A stretch of DNA of 64,000 nucleotides from Haberlea rhodopensis (Eukaryota > Streptophyta > Magnoliopsida > Lamiales > Gesneriaceae). Every line of letters begins with the position of its first letter. Position 1 is the stretch's first letter. The stretch is from assembly GCA_907163345.1 (NCBI GenBank), contig CAJQUN010000056.1, positions 1,922,001 through 1,986,000 of the forward strand, in the 5' to 3' direction. A program made the translations under genes and the position numbers. Of the stretch, positions 54,505-64,000 are shown one piece after another. The notes below the pieces were generated by a model, which was not told the DNA's origin, searched no databases, and saw only the letters and a program-made list of their open reading frames with translations.

Positions 54505-56386
54505 TATGTATGGTGTCTTTGTTCACATCTCAATTTGTGGTGGAGGCACTAAGTCGAATGGTACAAAAGGCAGTACAGGTTAATTTACTGACACCGTTAT
54601 ATGTGGGAAGGGACAGAATTCAAATATCGCATCTTCAGTTTGCGGACGATACATTATTCGTTGGGGAAGCAACAGAGGCTAATGCTTTAACATTCAAAGG
54701 CATTTTAAGCAATTTTGAGTTGCTTTCTGGGTTACGAATCAATTTCCATAAAAGCCAGTTACTGGGGATAAATGCGGAGGAGGATTTGATTATCAACTTA
54801 GCGGAATTGTTGCATTGTAAGGTGGGAAAATTACCATGTACATACCTGGGGTTGCCGATTGGGGTGAATCCAAAGCGAAAAGAGACTTGGAATCCGATTA
54901 TTGATAAGTACAGGAAAAGACTGGCTGCATGGGAAGATGAAACTCTATCTTTGGGAGGACGAGTGACTCTGATCAATGCTGTATTAACCTCCTTACCGAT
55001 CTACTATTTTTCCTTTTACCGAGCTCCAAAGAATGTCTTAGCCAAACTACAATCCATACAAACCTCTTTTTTATGGGGGGGAGGGGAGAGTTGCCGGAAA
55101 ATAGCCTGGGTAAAATGGTCTGAGATTTGCAAAGCAAAACAGAATGGGGGGTTGGGGGTTCGCAATTTGGATCTTTTCAATAAGGCTCTTTTGGGGAAGT
55201 GGGGGTGGGGGATTTTACAAAATGACAGTTCTTTGTGGTGGAGGGTTCTTAGGTCTAGATACGATTTTAATAATTGGAGTCTGATTGATGAAGGGAGGGA
55301 GGGCGGGAGGGTAGTGGTTCAGGCGTCGTCATGGTGGAAAGACATTCTGAATAATACGTTTCTTGATCGATTGGGGTGGTTTACTAGAGGAATTAAGAAA
55401 AAAGTTGGGAATGGTAGGGGGACTCGATTTTGGGCCGATGTTTGGGTGGGGGATAGGAGTTTGAAAGAGTCTTTTCCTAGATTAGCGCTGCTAGCTAGGG
55501 ATAGAAATATTTTAATAGCACAGATGGGTGGGTGGGTTTTGGGAGTGGCGGTGGGATTGGAGAAGGGAGTTATTGGATAGGGAAGTTGCTTTACATAACG
55601 AGTTACTTTCTTTGTTGGACATGACGCTTTTGACACAGACACAGGAGGATTTATGGACGTGGACTTTGGAGGATTCAAAAATATATTCTGTTCAGACTGC
55701 ATATGCAACACTGTTGGAGGATTCACCAATTGATGGACATACATCGGAGACATATATTTCTATTTGGAAAACTTTGGCACCTTCAAAGGTCGCAGCACTT
55801 ATCTGGAGGATGCTACGAGATCGATTACCGACAAGATCCAATCTCACCAAAAGAAACATTTTCATGGGGAACGAAGCTGGGAACTGTGTGATGTGCTCTC
55901 TAACGGAGGAGACTACTAATCATCTGTTTTTCTGCTGTCCGGAGTCATACTCTTTGTGGATGAAATGCTATAGCTGGCTGGGTTTCTATACGGCATTGTC
56001 GTCGGACTCAATCGCCCATCATTGGAATCATCATGGACTATGGACAAGAAAAAAGGGAAGAAAAGGTTGGATGACAATATGGTGCTCGGTGCTTTGGACG
56101 ATTTGGATACATAGAAACAATTTGTGTTTTAAGGGCAGCAACCACATGGAGGATGATCTACTGGAGACGGTCATTCACAATCTTGGTTTTGGATCACAAA
56201 CAGAGGAAATAATAGATTTTTGTACTCGTTTGTTGATTGGAGACGGGAACCGATGATTTGTTTGTTATCTTCTTAATTTCTAGCTATTAGGACCTACTTT
56301 TTCTAATTTAACTACACCTTGTAGTAACTTTTTCGATGCTTTCGCATCTTTTTATAATATATTTATCTTGTCTGATCAAAAAAAAA

Positions 56387-56388
<2 letters not shown>
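54505..56388 (+). mobile_element. 5'-truncated LINE (non-LTR retrotransposon)
   Basis: Starts inside the RT domain and ends in a poly-A run (56,378-56,388), the usual product of aborted target-primed reverse transcription. The RT catalytic YxDD-type motif appears as QFADDTLFVG near 54,640. The 3' UTR (56,257-56,377) resembles that of plant LINEs, with a 'ttagctattaggacc' type tail. TSDs were not found. Confidence 0.9.
54510..56256 (+). pseudogene. LINE ORF2, C-terminal half (RT and zf-RVT), frameshifted
   Basis: First frame (54,510-55,580): SRMVQKAVQVNLL, the RT active site FADDTLFVGEATEAN, then CTYLGLPIGVNPKR, LSLGGRVTLINAVLTSLPIY and VKWSEICKAKQNGGLG, which are conserved plant LINE motifs after the palm. 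A frameshift in a G/T-rich stretch near 55,530-55,575 moves the reading to the second frame (55,528-56,256). That frame holds the zinc-binding RVT module: FIWKTLAP-type WKTLAPSKVAALIWRM, 'DRLPTRSNLTKRNI', 'CVMCSLTEETTNHLFFCC' and SVLWTIWIHRNNLCF. The endonuclease and RT fingers are missing. Confidence 0.92.

Positions 56389-56389
<1 letters not shown>

Positions 56390-56421
<32 letters not shown>
56390..56421. repeat. (TA)n microsatellite after the LINE tail
   Basis: About 16 TA units directly after the LINE poly-A. Confidence 0.95.
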
Positions 56422-56426
<5 letters not shown>

Positions 56427-56640
56427 TTATTATTTGCAAAATTTTCAATCAAATCTATCATCGTACTTCAAATGAACTGTTACGACTCTCACATACATAT
56501 ATATAATAAATAGATTTTTTGATAATTTTATCTTTTTCCTTAATAGAAAACAGACACATAAACAACTTACTAAAATGTAATTAAACAAAATCTGGATCCT
56601 AATGAATTATAATTAAAAGTAATATCTAACATCACAATTT

Positions 56641-56746
56641 TTTTTTTTGAGGCAATTTTTTTGCACATAGCGTGAATCAAACTCGAGTCATCCCCAAAGG
56701 GGAGGTGAGTTTTAGCAATCCGGCTAAGCTCGAAAGCTCATCTAAA
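56641..56746 (-). mobile_element. tRNA-derived SINE with target duplication
   Basis: On the minus strand it opens with gatgagctttcgagcttag, an A-box-like region (tagccggattg), then a B-box-like gactcgagtttgattc, then an A-rich 3' tail. Flanks atcacaattt (56,631-56,640) and atcacaatttt (56,747-56,757) form the TSD. Confidence 0.8.
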
Positions 56747-56757
56747 ATCACAATTTT

Positions 56758-57176
56758 GGGAGAAGTAAAAGTGAAATAAATAGTTTATTATTGTTGTCAA
56801 ATTTAAATTTGGACCTTAATGACCAATTTAAAGTTTTCTGATCTTATAAAGTTAATACAGACTAAAAGCAAAATGTTTTTAGCTCTGATGCTATATCCTC
56901 TGAAAACATTGTTCAAAACCTCAAAAAATAAACATTAGTAATATTTGACATCTGCTCAATTCAAGAAATCCAACTAATGTCTTAAAAAAAATCAACAAAT
57001 GTACAACACAAGAACCAAATCATGAAAAAGTTCAATCAACATGGGCAATACCTCAAACCTCCCACCAAGTTTAATTAGATTCCTCCATTTCCCTGACATT
57101 CAATCATGTTCTGTAAAAAGAGAAAAAGTAACCAAGAAGATAACAATCATTTCTACAAGCAGCAGCTTAATCGACT
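56758..57176. other. 3' flank of the kinase gene
   Basis: AT-rich intergenic sequence and probable 3' UTR of the minus-strand kinase. No repeat or gene is recognised. Confidence 0.4.
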
Positions 57177-59643
57177 CTATTTCATGCTTTCGATCTCTTG
57201 TTTAGGCTCCTTCTCGTCTGAGACGAATTCCATGCTGTCTTCAGCACTCGAATCTACAACCGCAGTGCTCTTAAACATTTCGCCATTTTCAAGAGCTGCA
57301 AACTTTTCATTTTCCCCTTTCAGCAGTTCAACCACCTCAAGCATAGTCGGCCTCTTTTCTGGTCGATTATGAGCACATATCAGTCCAACAAAAACAACCC
57401 TTTTTAATTCTTCCTCCACATACTTCCCATCAAGCCTCGGATCTGCAAGTTCACTAAACTTTCTTTCACACGCCAAAGGAAGAGCCCAATCTGTGATAGG
57501 TCGCTTCATGGTTGAATTCACCTTCTCTAGGGGTTTCTTGCCACTAGCAATCTCGAGCAAAAGAATGCCAAAGCTATAAACATCACAGCTTTCCGATGCT
57601 TTTCCTAACATTGCATATTCGGGGGCTAGATAGCCTAGTGTACCCTTAACTCTGGTTGTTACATGTGTTAAACCATCAGCTATGAACTTTGCAAATCCAA
57701 AGTCTGCAACTTTTGCTTTGAAATCTCCGTCTAACAACACATTGCTAGCTTTAATGTCTCTGTGGATTATGTGCGGGTTTGTGCAGTGATGTAGATAGCT
57801 GGAATAGATCACGTGTTAACTTAATTTTGGAACAAATTTCCAAAATAGATGATATATAGTTGTATTTCAGTACTTACGAGATGCCTTCAGCAGCCCCAAC
57901 AACAATGGTCATTCTCCTATTCCAGTCGAGAAGGCATTCAGCAGAATGTTGCCCATGAAGATGTGAGAGTAAGCTAAGATTCGTCATGTAATCATAGACA
58001 ATCAAACGTTCTTGCCCTTCTGCACTATAGCCACGTAAACTCAGCAAATTCTTGTGCTGTACTCGAGCCAATGTCTCGACTTCAACAGAAAACTCCATCT
58101 CTGCTTTGTTACTCCATGACTTTAACCTTTTCACAGCTATCTGTAAAAGTATGCATGAGAGACTAGTAGACTTTGAAAAGATTGTGGTACGGAAAAGGTT
58201 TAAACTCCCCATGAGTGAACTCCTTTTTGACGATTCAACAAAAACCTTAGCTAATAGCTATGGATCTTTAGACCAAAAGTGTGTTTAATTTATGAATTTG
58301 CAAGAAATAATGCTGCGGAAGATCATTCGGTGAGTAGTAACTCATCCTATGGTTGAAAATGTGAATCAAAAGTATCCGAATCCAACAAGCTAGAATTTAT
58401 ACTTTTGCATCTGATCACAGGAAGTAATTTATTTTGTTTTTCATTACCTGACATTTCCACGTCATTAAGCAAAATAGATTTCCATGGGCAGAAAGAGCAT
58501 CCTAAGACAGTTCAAACAATGAAATTGACTACCTAAAGATTTCTCAGTACCCATTTCTATAACTCGAGATGACAAAGCAAGTTGAAGGGTTTCAGTCATG
58601 AACTGAAGCAGCTATAACGAAAAGAAGGCAACGATAGTTGACTGAATTCTTCATCTTACATCTTTTATGTTATATAAAACCAAGTTCAAGGCAATTTATG
58701 CACTAAACGCATTTTATCATTTCAAAGTTTCTGCTATACATGATGCTATAATCTCTACCATGGATGTTCACCACGTGAACAATTCAATGACTGTACCAAA
58801 CGCGTCTGATTACAACTGGCAACATTTATGCAGTGTAGCGTAGGGCGTTGCACCACCATATGAAAAAAAAGATGTGAAGCATCATTACTTGAATAGGACA
58901 ATCACACCACGAATGGTCATTTGCTTAACATCGCGCAATCATCATTTTGTTTGCCAAAGACACCAAAAAAAACCAATACGCACCAACTCTAATCAACATA
59001 AACTCAATCCTCTGCTAGAACATAGAATTCCATGACGTGGTTACTATTTATCACACATTTCACTAAAGAAATATCTCAAGTCGAATAAAGCATACGATCA
59101 ACTTATATGGCAAGGAGAAAAATGAAAAACAAAATGAATCGGAACGAGAAGCACCACAATCTCACCTGAGAACCATCCCTGAGCTGACCCCAATACACGC
59201 TGCCGAATCCACCTTCTCCAAGCTTGTTATCATAATTAAAATTATTAGTAGCCAACTGCAACTCTTTCAGAGCAAAAATCCTCCATGTTGACTCCTTTTT
59301 CCCTTGTTTTTTCCTGTCAAATTCAAGATTACATTTCCAAAATCATATCTAATCAATACAAAATAGAAAACTCCAAGAAAGAATAAGTAATGACCAGTTT
59401 CTATAAAAAAATTCTCAGTAATTACAGAACCAAAAAAGGCTCTGCAAACCATTCAAACAGTATGTCCTCATACGATAAACGTGGATCAAAATCATTCCTA
59501 ATGAGAATTCAAAATAACGAAAAAATCATTTTGAAGAAATTCAAACAACAAAAAGCAACATAATGAACATTTAAAGAAAGTTTAAACTGAAACACATACA
59601 GATCTGAACCCTTAGCGCAGCAAAACATTGAGCGCAAATCCAT
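57177..59643 (-). CDS. Receptor-like cytoplasmic kinase, PTI1-like (At3g15890 type), 4 exons
   Basis: A membrane-associated kinase without an extracellular domain. Exons in transcript order: 59643-59600, 59313-59166, 58140-57878, 57798-57177. The phases agree and give 358 residues. The N-terminus MDLRSMFCCAKG has two adjacent Cys that could be palmitoylated. Kinase motifs: the glycine loop LGEGGFGSVYWG, the ATP-binding Lys in IAVKRLKSW, the catalytic loop IIHRDIKASNVLL, Mg-binding VADFGFAKF, activation segment HVTTRVKGTLGYLAPEY, and CDVYSFGILLLEIASGKKPL. An acidic C-terminal tail (EDSMEFVSDEKEP) follows the kinase domain. All catalytic residues are present. It resembles PTI1-like kinase At3g15890 of similar length. 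The start is the first ATG that splices in phase; substrate and pathway are unknown. Confidence 0.9.
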
Positions 59644-60189
59644 AATCCTTCCAGCAACCCACTGCGCAGAATCGTCCCTTTCTGCAAATTTTCACTTGCA
59701 CAACTAATTGCATAAGTCAAATCCCATTCTCCAAACTAAAAAAACAAAATCTAAATCAACAAAAACCCATCACTCGGAAACCTTGTCCCTTCCTTTTTTT
59801 CAAGTCACAAGCTTCTGTTCAAAAAGAGAGAAAAAAAAAGTCGCAAGCTACCAATTTTTGAGTGTTGTGAGCAGGTTCTGAAAAGAAAATGGGAAAATGT
59901 TCTTGGTTCCAGAAACAGATTCTTGGGACATGAATAAATGTCTTCTGCACTTTTTAATGTAATAATCAATTCAATAAATGATTGTTGAATGAGTAAAGGT
60001 GCTGAAACGAATATCACGGAGAGGAGAGATGGAAGATCGGACAAGTATTACCTGTACAAAAGAACAAAACTTCATGGGTTAATTGCACTTTAGTCCTCTA
60101 ATATTTGTTGTTAATCTTAAATTATAGTTGGCATATACAAATTCAAATCAAATATTTATTTTATTTTTAATTTCAGATCAATTTTAATA
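59644..60189 (-). promoter_or_regulatory. 5' UTR and promoter region of the kinase gene
   Basis: Upstream of the ATG on the minus strand, with purine/pyrimidine-rich stretches (gaaagggacg near 59,680 and a CT-rich block near 60,010-60,030). A 5' UTR intron is possible because AG/GT sites flank 59,700-59,870. No defined element can be named. Confidence 0.35.
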
Positions 60190-60197
60190 TTAAGATT

Positions 60198-60392
60198 TTT
60201 TTTATGACGATGGAATTCACAGTCGATACCCTTATAAATCCCCGAGCTAATACAGTACCCCACAAACCAGTAAATCAGGTAAACCGCACTAGGCAATCCT
60301 GGTGCGACAAGCTCAGCCTGATAAAGTATTGACATGTAAAATCGAACTCATGACACAAACCTGCTCCACCAAATCGAACATCTCTTGGGGGC
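60198..60392 (-). mobile_element. tRNA-derived SINE with target duplication
   Basis: Minus strand: starts ccccaagagatgttcgattt with the A-box-like gatttggtggagcagg, B-box-like gagttcgattttac, and ends in an A-rich tail (T8 on the plus strand). The direct flanks ttaagatt at 60,190-60,197 and 60,393-60,400 are identical. Confidence 0.78.
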
Positions 60393-60509
60393 TTAAGATT
60401 ATTTCATACGTAAGTAATCGTGACCATTAATGTAATTACAAATATAACCCTTCTTTTAAAATCATTTACAAAATGTTTGACGAATATCTTATCCTTTTTG
60501 TTTTTTAAA

Positions 60510-60745
60510 AAAAGGTTAATCCTGACGAAGAAACCTTCACTTGTGTCAGAGGTCTCTTGACCAAGTAGGTTGTAAATCGAAGGATGTGCACGGATATCAA
60601 GATTCCGAGAGAGAGAGTTAACATGGTACCAATCCCAGAACAAGCCCCTGCAATATTTCAGTGAAAATTTGCCCCACACGAGATTCGAACCTGTGTTTTC
60701 GAAAGAGTCACCCCGCATCACATCGATCCTTACCAATCTGTCTAT
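60510..60745 (-). mobile_element. SINE-like sequence with perfect B box
   Basis: The minus strand carries acaggttcgaatctcgtgtg, a perfect RNA polymerase III B box (ggttcgaatc), preceded by the A-box-like gattggtaaggatcg and followed by about 150 bp of body with a gagagagag run. Borders and TSD are not clear. Confidence 0.55.
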
Positions 60746-61655
60746 TCTCCTGAAACGTATCTTTTTCAACAGTAACAATAATTGTCTCTGACTAAATGTA
60801 ATAATTCTTAGCAAAAATCGCATTCATTCCGCAAATCTCCCTATATAAATCCAAATATTTTTGAAATTTAAATAAATGAAGCGGGTGATTTCATTTGATT
60901 GCTATCGCTCGAGGGGTGGGGACACTAAAACCCTATTTTCACTAAATGAAACGAAATTGTTGACCTGCGAAGGCAACTAACAACAAATCATATTATTTTA
61001 TCAGTATTTAATAGTATTCTTAATAAACAGTGTTCAGTTATTCATGATGAAATATATACTTTTTATCGGTTACTGTTAGATAAATATACTGATAAAAAAG
61101 AATGTACATCTACCTATATAAAATATTATTTTCAAATTTAAAAATATTTAATGAAAAATTGGAAATTTTCAATAAAAATCAGATATACATGTACACAAAT
61201 TAATTTACATTTTTAGGTTTATTTTAATCAATCTTTTTTTTTAAGCAGCTATTACAACTACTGGAGTGAAGGTCAGAGACTCGAACACAAGACATCGTTT
61301 GTGCAAGTAACATGGATTGTTTTTGTGACAGGAAATATAGTACCATAATCTTTAACTTGGTTCACTGATGTAACTATTACGCGTTGTTTTCATGCTATCC
61401 GATCCTAACTTGTATCGATATACATACAACGTAAAAGCTACCAAATTATTTCCTGAATCGGGGTCCCTTGTTCGCCCTGTCATTGTTCCTTCCATCCCAT
61501 GCAGAAGACCAGAAGAAAAGAGACATCCAGAATAGAACAGCAACAAATATTTGTACTGTATCCTTAAATCTGCTAAAACTCGCACCTATGCCTGAGACAT
61601 CATTGGAGTGCCCAAATTAGATGATTGTCCAAAGTTATAACATACAGTGAAGATG
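60746..61655. other. Intergenic, AT-rich
   Basis: No gene seen. A third tRNA-related fragment is possible near 61,230-61,320, where the minus strand reads gtgttcgagtctctgacc (B-box-like) and an A-rich end lies to the left. Short ORFs here have no family resemblance. Confidence 0.4.
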
Positions 61656-61663
61656 ATTTTACC

Positions 61664-62407
61664 CATAGTTATTAAAGGCGCATAGCGCACTAAAGCGCAA
61701 AGGGGTCCTGGGGCTATAGCACATAGCGCGACGCGAAGCGCGCACTTTATTAAAGTAAAGCGCAATAGCTTATATATTTTTAATACATCAGAAGTATCCA
61801 TAAAATTTAATCAAACTCATTAGCAACACTTAGCAGTATGCTTTAGCAATGTTAATAGCTTAGCAATTTATATTTTGTTATATTCTCAAGTGTTTGTCAA
61901 ACTTCGATTGAATGGCCTCATTGACGATTGTGATGACTGATGAACTTTGTCACAGAAGGAAAGAAAATATAAAACAAGAAAAGAGAATCAATCCAAAAAT
62001 AAATAATAATTTGAGACGAAAAAAGGAAATGAAATAATGCAAGGTAATTTTGAAGAAAAGAAAAATAGAGCACTTGAACACATCAACCTGCTTATCCTTT
62101 GGAGGCGAAAAGAGGCTGAAGTGTTTATGCAACAAGACTTTATGTAACAGTAATCCTAAAACTCTCTAACTTAACCCTAATATTCTTTAACTTAGGCTTA
62201 TTTTTAATAAGCCTAAGTTTAAATTTAAAGTCCAACCTTAGCAAAGGCGCGCTATAGCGCACGCCTTGGCTAATTGAAAAAGCGCAGATAGCGCACATAG
62301 CACGCGCTTTGCCAAAACACGAGGCGCATGGCGCTGCGAGGCGCAAGACCCGCGCCTCGCTTCGCCTTGAGCTTTAGCGTGCGCTATGTGAGCTTTTAAT
62401 AACTATG
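61664..62407. mobile_element. hAT-type MITE with GCGC-rich hairpin ends (744 bp)
   Basis: The terminal inverted repeats begin catagttattaaaggcgc on the left and, inverted, catagttattaaaagctc on the right. The perfect 8-bp TSD attttacc is at 61,656-61,663 and 62,408-62,415. Both subterminal zones carry dense gcgc, agcgca and tagcgc motifs able to fold. The centre is AT-rich and non-coding. This terminal style belongs to a plant hAT family that needs a transposase from elsewhere. Confidence 0.92.
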
Positions 62408-62415
62408 ATTTTACC

Positions 62416-62916
62416 TACATGATTAAACGCGGGTGAAGTAAAATAATGTAACTTCAGTTTTTGTGACTACAAAATACCCCTAGTATGCTGGCTATGGTAG
62501 TAGAAAGGTAAAATTTGGGCTATGAAAAGACAACATATTTGAAAGATAAGCACAACAGAAAGGTGGGAATGTTAATGTGCATAAGTTGTTAAACATAAAT
62601 GAATATACTCGGAAAAAAGTTCAGATTTAAGAAAGTTTGAACAAATCTCTGAAAACAAGAAAATGGGCTAGACATGTAGAGAGAGAGAGAGAGTATGGAG
62701 AGGCGTTTATCTTCCAAACCCATAACCCTAGTCGCCGTCCAATCTTTCTGGCTCGTCCTTTTCCCCGCCAGCACCCCTTGCTCCAGACCATTCCTGAATG
62801 CAATGCCCAAATTTCGGTGGGCTGGAGCAGGAACCCTAACCCTAACCTTCACGAGTGTGTGACACCCTACACGCCTAATCCTAGATTTCCCAATCAACTA
62901 GTTAGAGAACATCACA
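62416..62916. other. Flank of LINE-related sequence, no clear gene
   Basis: A GA microsatellite (62,680-62,694) and telomere-like 'accctaaccctaacc' (62,832-62,846) occur. An open stretch (62,637-62,990) has no recognisable domain. It may be the 5' UTR of a LINE. Confidence 0.4.
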
Positions 62917-63375
62917 ATGGTGGCAGCTTCTATCGCAACCCTGGCGATTTCCGGTCTAAGCAGCAGCGTCCTGGGTCCGCCATTTCCTAGCACTGGCCGA
63001 GACAACTCGATCCCATTCTTCTTTGCCAACTTTACTGAGGATTGGAAGATGTTTTTGAAGACTGAGAAGCTGTTTTTTGAAGACTCACCATCTTCAGATT
63101 CAGGGTTTTCTGAGGAATTAATCCCGGAAACAATATTGGAAAAGCCTCAATCAAATCAATCTGATTTCTTCAAGGCTGAGAAGGTTGACCCCAAGGTAGC
63201 TGAAGAGGTTAATGATATAGGTTTTGCTGAGGAAGTTATACCGGAAACAATTTTAGAAGAGCCTCAATCAAAAAAATTTGACCTCTTCAAGGCTGAGGAG
63301 GTTGCCCCCAAGGTAGTGCAAAGGTGTGTAAGGGGGCTTCTCAGGAGAATGGGAAGGGTGAGGATCCTAAAGTAG
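62917..63375 (+). CDS. Uncharacterised 152-aa ORF with an internal repeat
   Basis: Starts MVAASIATLAISGLSSS. It contains two consecutive copies of a roughly 36-residue acidic unit with the pattern F[SA]EE[LV]IPETILE[KE]PQS followed by FKAE[KE]V[DA]PKV. The DNA of the two copies is similar (63,110-63,210 and 63,218-63,318), so the unit arose by tandem duplication. The end of the ORF (VQRCVRGLLRRMGRVRILK) looks like a frameshifted run-out. It lies just before LINE ORF2 sequence on the same strand and may be a decayed LINE ORF1. I do not recognise a function. Confidence 0.35.
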   Translation: MVAASIATLAISGLSSSVLGPPFPSTGRDNSIPFFFANFTEDWKMFLKTEKLFFEDSPSSDSGFSEELIPETILEKPQSNQSDFFKAEKVDPKVAEEVNDIGFAEEVIPETILEEPQSKKFDLFKAEEVAPKVVQRCVRGLLRRMGRVRILK

Positions 63376-63419
63376 TGGAAGAAGTAGCGAATCTGGAGGT
63401 GGAGACAATCTAGCCAAGG

Positions 63420-64000
63420 AGATTCTTTCTGTACATTCTACTCATGTAGTTGGCAGCGACAAGGATATGGTTGGTAAAGAGGAGAAGCTTTCGGAGATGG
63501 TTGGGCAATCTTGTATGACGTTATGTTTTCATTGCCCCATCATTCTGAAAACACATATAGTTGATTGGGGCCCAAAACCTTTTTCGAGTTCTGGACTCTA
63601 GGCTGCGTCACCCGGAATTTAAGGCGTTTGTGGTTAATGAATGGAGAACATGAATGTTCAGGGTTGGTGGAGTTTCGTTCTCAAAGAAAAACTAAAGTTG
63701 ATGAAATCCAAGCTTAGGAAGTGGAATGCTGAGGTCTTTGGGAGAATGGAGAAGAACATTGAGAATTGTAAAGTGGAAATTCAGGAATGGGATGTATGTG
63801 CAGATTCAAGGGAATTGTCGACATAGGAGGCAAACCTAAGAAGGATGGCGATGGCGAAATACAAGGATCAGCTGGGAATGAAGGACACCCTTCTGTACCA
63901 GAAAGCGAGAATAAATGGACTCGGGAGGGATATGTGAATTCCAGTTTCTTCCATAAATACGTTAAGCGTAGGAGGAAGAGAAATGAAATTTTGGGTTGGA
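63420..64000 (+). pseudogene. LINE ORF2 fragment, endonuclease-RT linker, runs off the window
   Basis: The reading HCPIILKTHIVDWGPKPF is the end of the LINE endonuclease domain. It is followed in shifted frames by NVQGWWSFVLKEKLKLMKSK, LRKWNAEVFGRMEKNI, MAMAKYKDQLGMKDTLLYQK and 'FFHKYVKRRRKRNEIL', the usual linker leading to RT. Several stops and frameshifts (63,601, 63,826 and near 63,935) show decay. The RT domain would lie to the right of the window. Confidence 0.85.

Noticed and set aside
62832..62846. Telomere-like ccctaa repeats as an interstitial telomere
   Set aside because: Only about two to three units are present; this is within chance and common in plant 5' leaders.

Overview
The window is nuclear DNA of a flowering plant. 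This is shown by spliced genes with GT-AG introns, several classes of LTR retrotransposon, LINEs, tRNA-derived SINEs and hAT-type elements. Some element-encoded proteins resemble ones I remember from Lamiales, especially Gesneriaceae such as Dorcoceras; that placement comes from memory and is an inference.

The left two thirds (1-41,130) is a stack of insertions. From the left edge there is a probable minus-strand gypsy 5' leader and LTR (1-3,556), then a decayed Ty3/gypsy gag piece (3,557-4,210). Next comes one FAR1/FHY3-type (Mutator-transposase-derived) pseudogene cut into three pieces at 4,573-4,974, 13,105-14,425 and 40,945-41,130. The first cut holds an 8.1 kb hAT-like DNA element (4,975-13,104) filled by a 6.8 kb minisatellite of a 19/20-bp unit. 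The second cut holds a 26.5 kb nest. Its outer element is a non-autonomous LTR element (14,426-40,939, TSD TGTGT). Inside that is a Sirevirus-like Copia element (18,549-37,763, TSD GACGC). Inside the Copia gag is a young Tekay-like gypsy with an intact 1,509-residue ORF (21,074-29,779, TSD ATTAG). LTR divergence counted by eye falls from the outer to the inner element (about 1.5%, 1.1%, 0.3%), which agrees with the nesting order.

The right third (41,131-64,000) is the genic part. An 11-exon gene for a PX-domain endosomal RAB effector of the EREX/EREL family (43,129-52,309, +) can be spliced in phase throughout, including a 4.6 kb fourth intron carrying Copia and LTR debris. A broken DOG1-domain gene (52,430-53,158, -) lies tail to tail with it. 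A 5'-truncated LINE (54,505-56,388) separates these from a four-exon receptor-like cytoplasmic kinase (57,177-59,643, -). As I remember, the Arabidopsis counterparts of the EREX and kinase genes (At3g15920 and At3g15890) are also near neighbours, so this looks like conserved microsynteny. SINEs, a 744-bp hAT MITE with a perfect 8-bp TSD, and LINE-derived sequence fill the right end.

The strongest candidates for something undescribed are the minisatellite-filled DNA element with two higher-order repeat regimes, the non-autonomous LTR element whose leader is a tandem array of a 172-bp nucleosome-sized repeat and which shares its 3' tail motif with the Tekay-like gypsy, and the extra third ORF of the Copia element.
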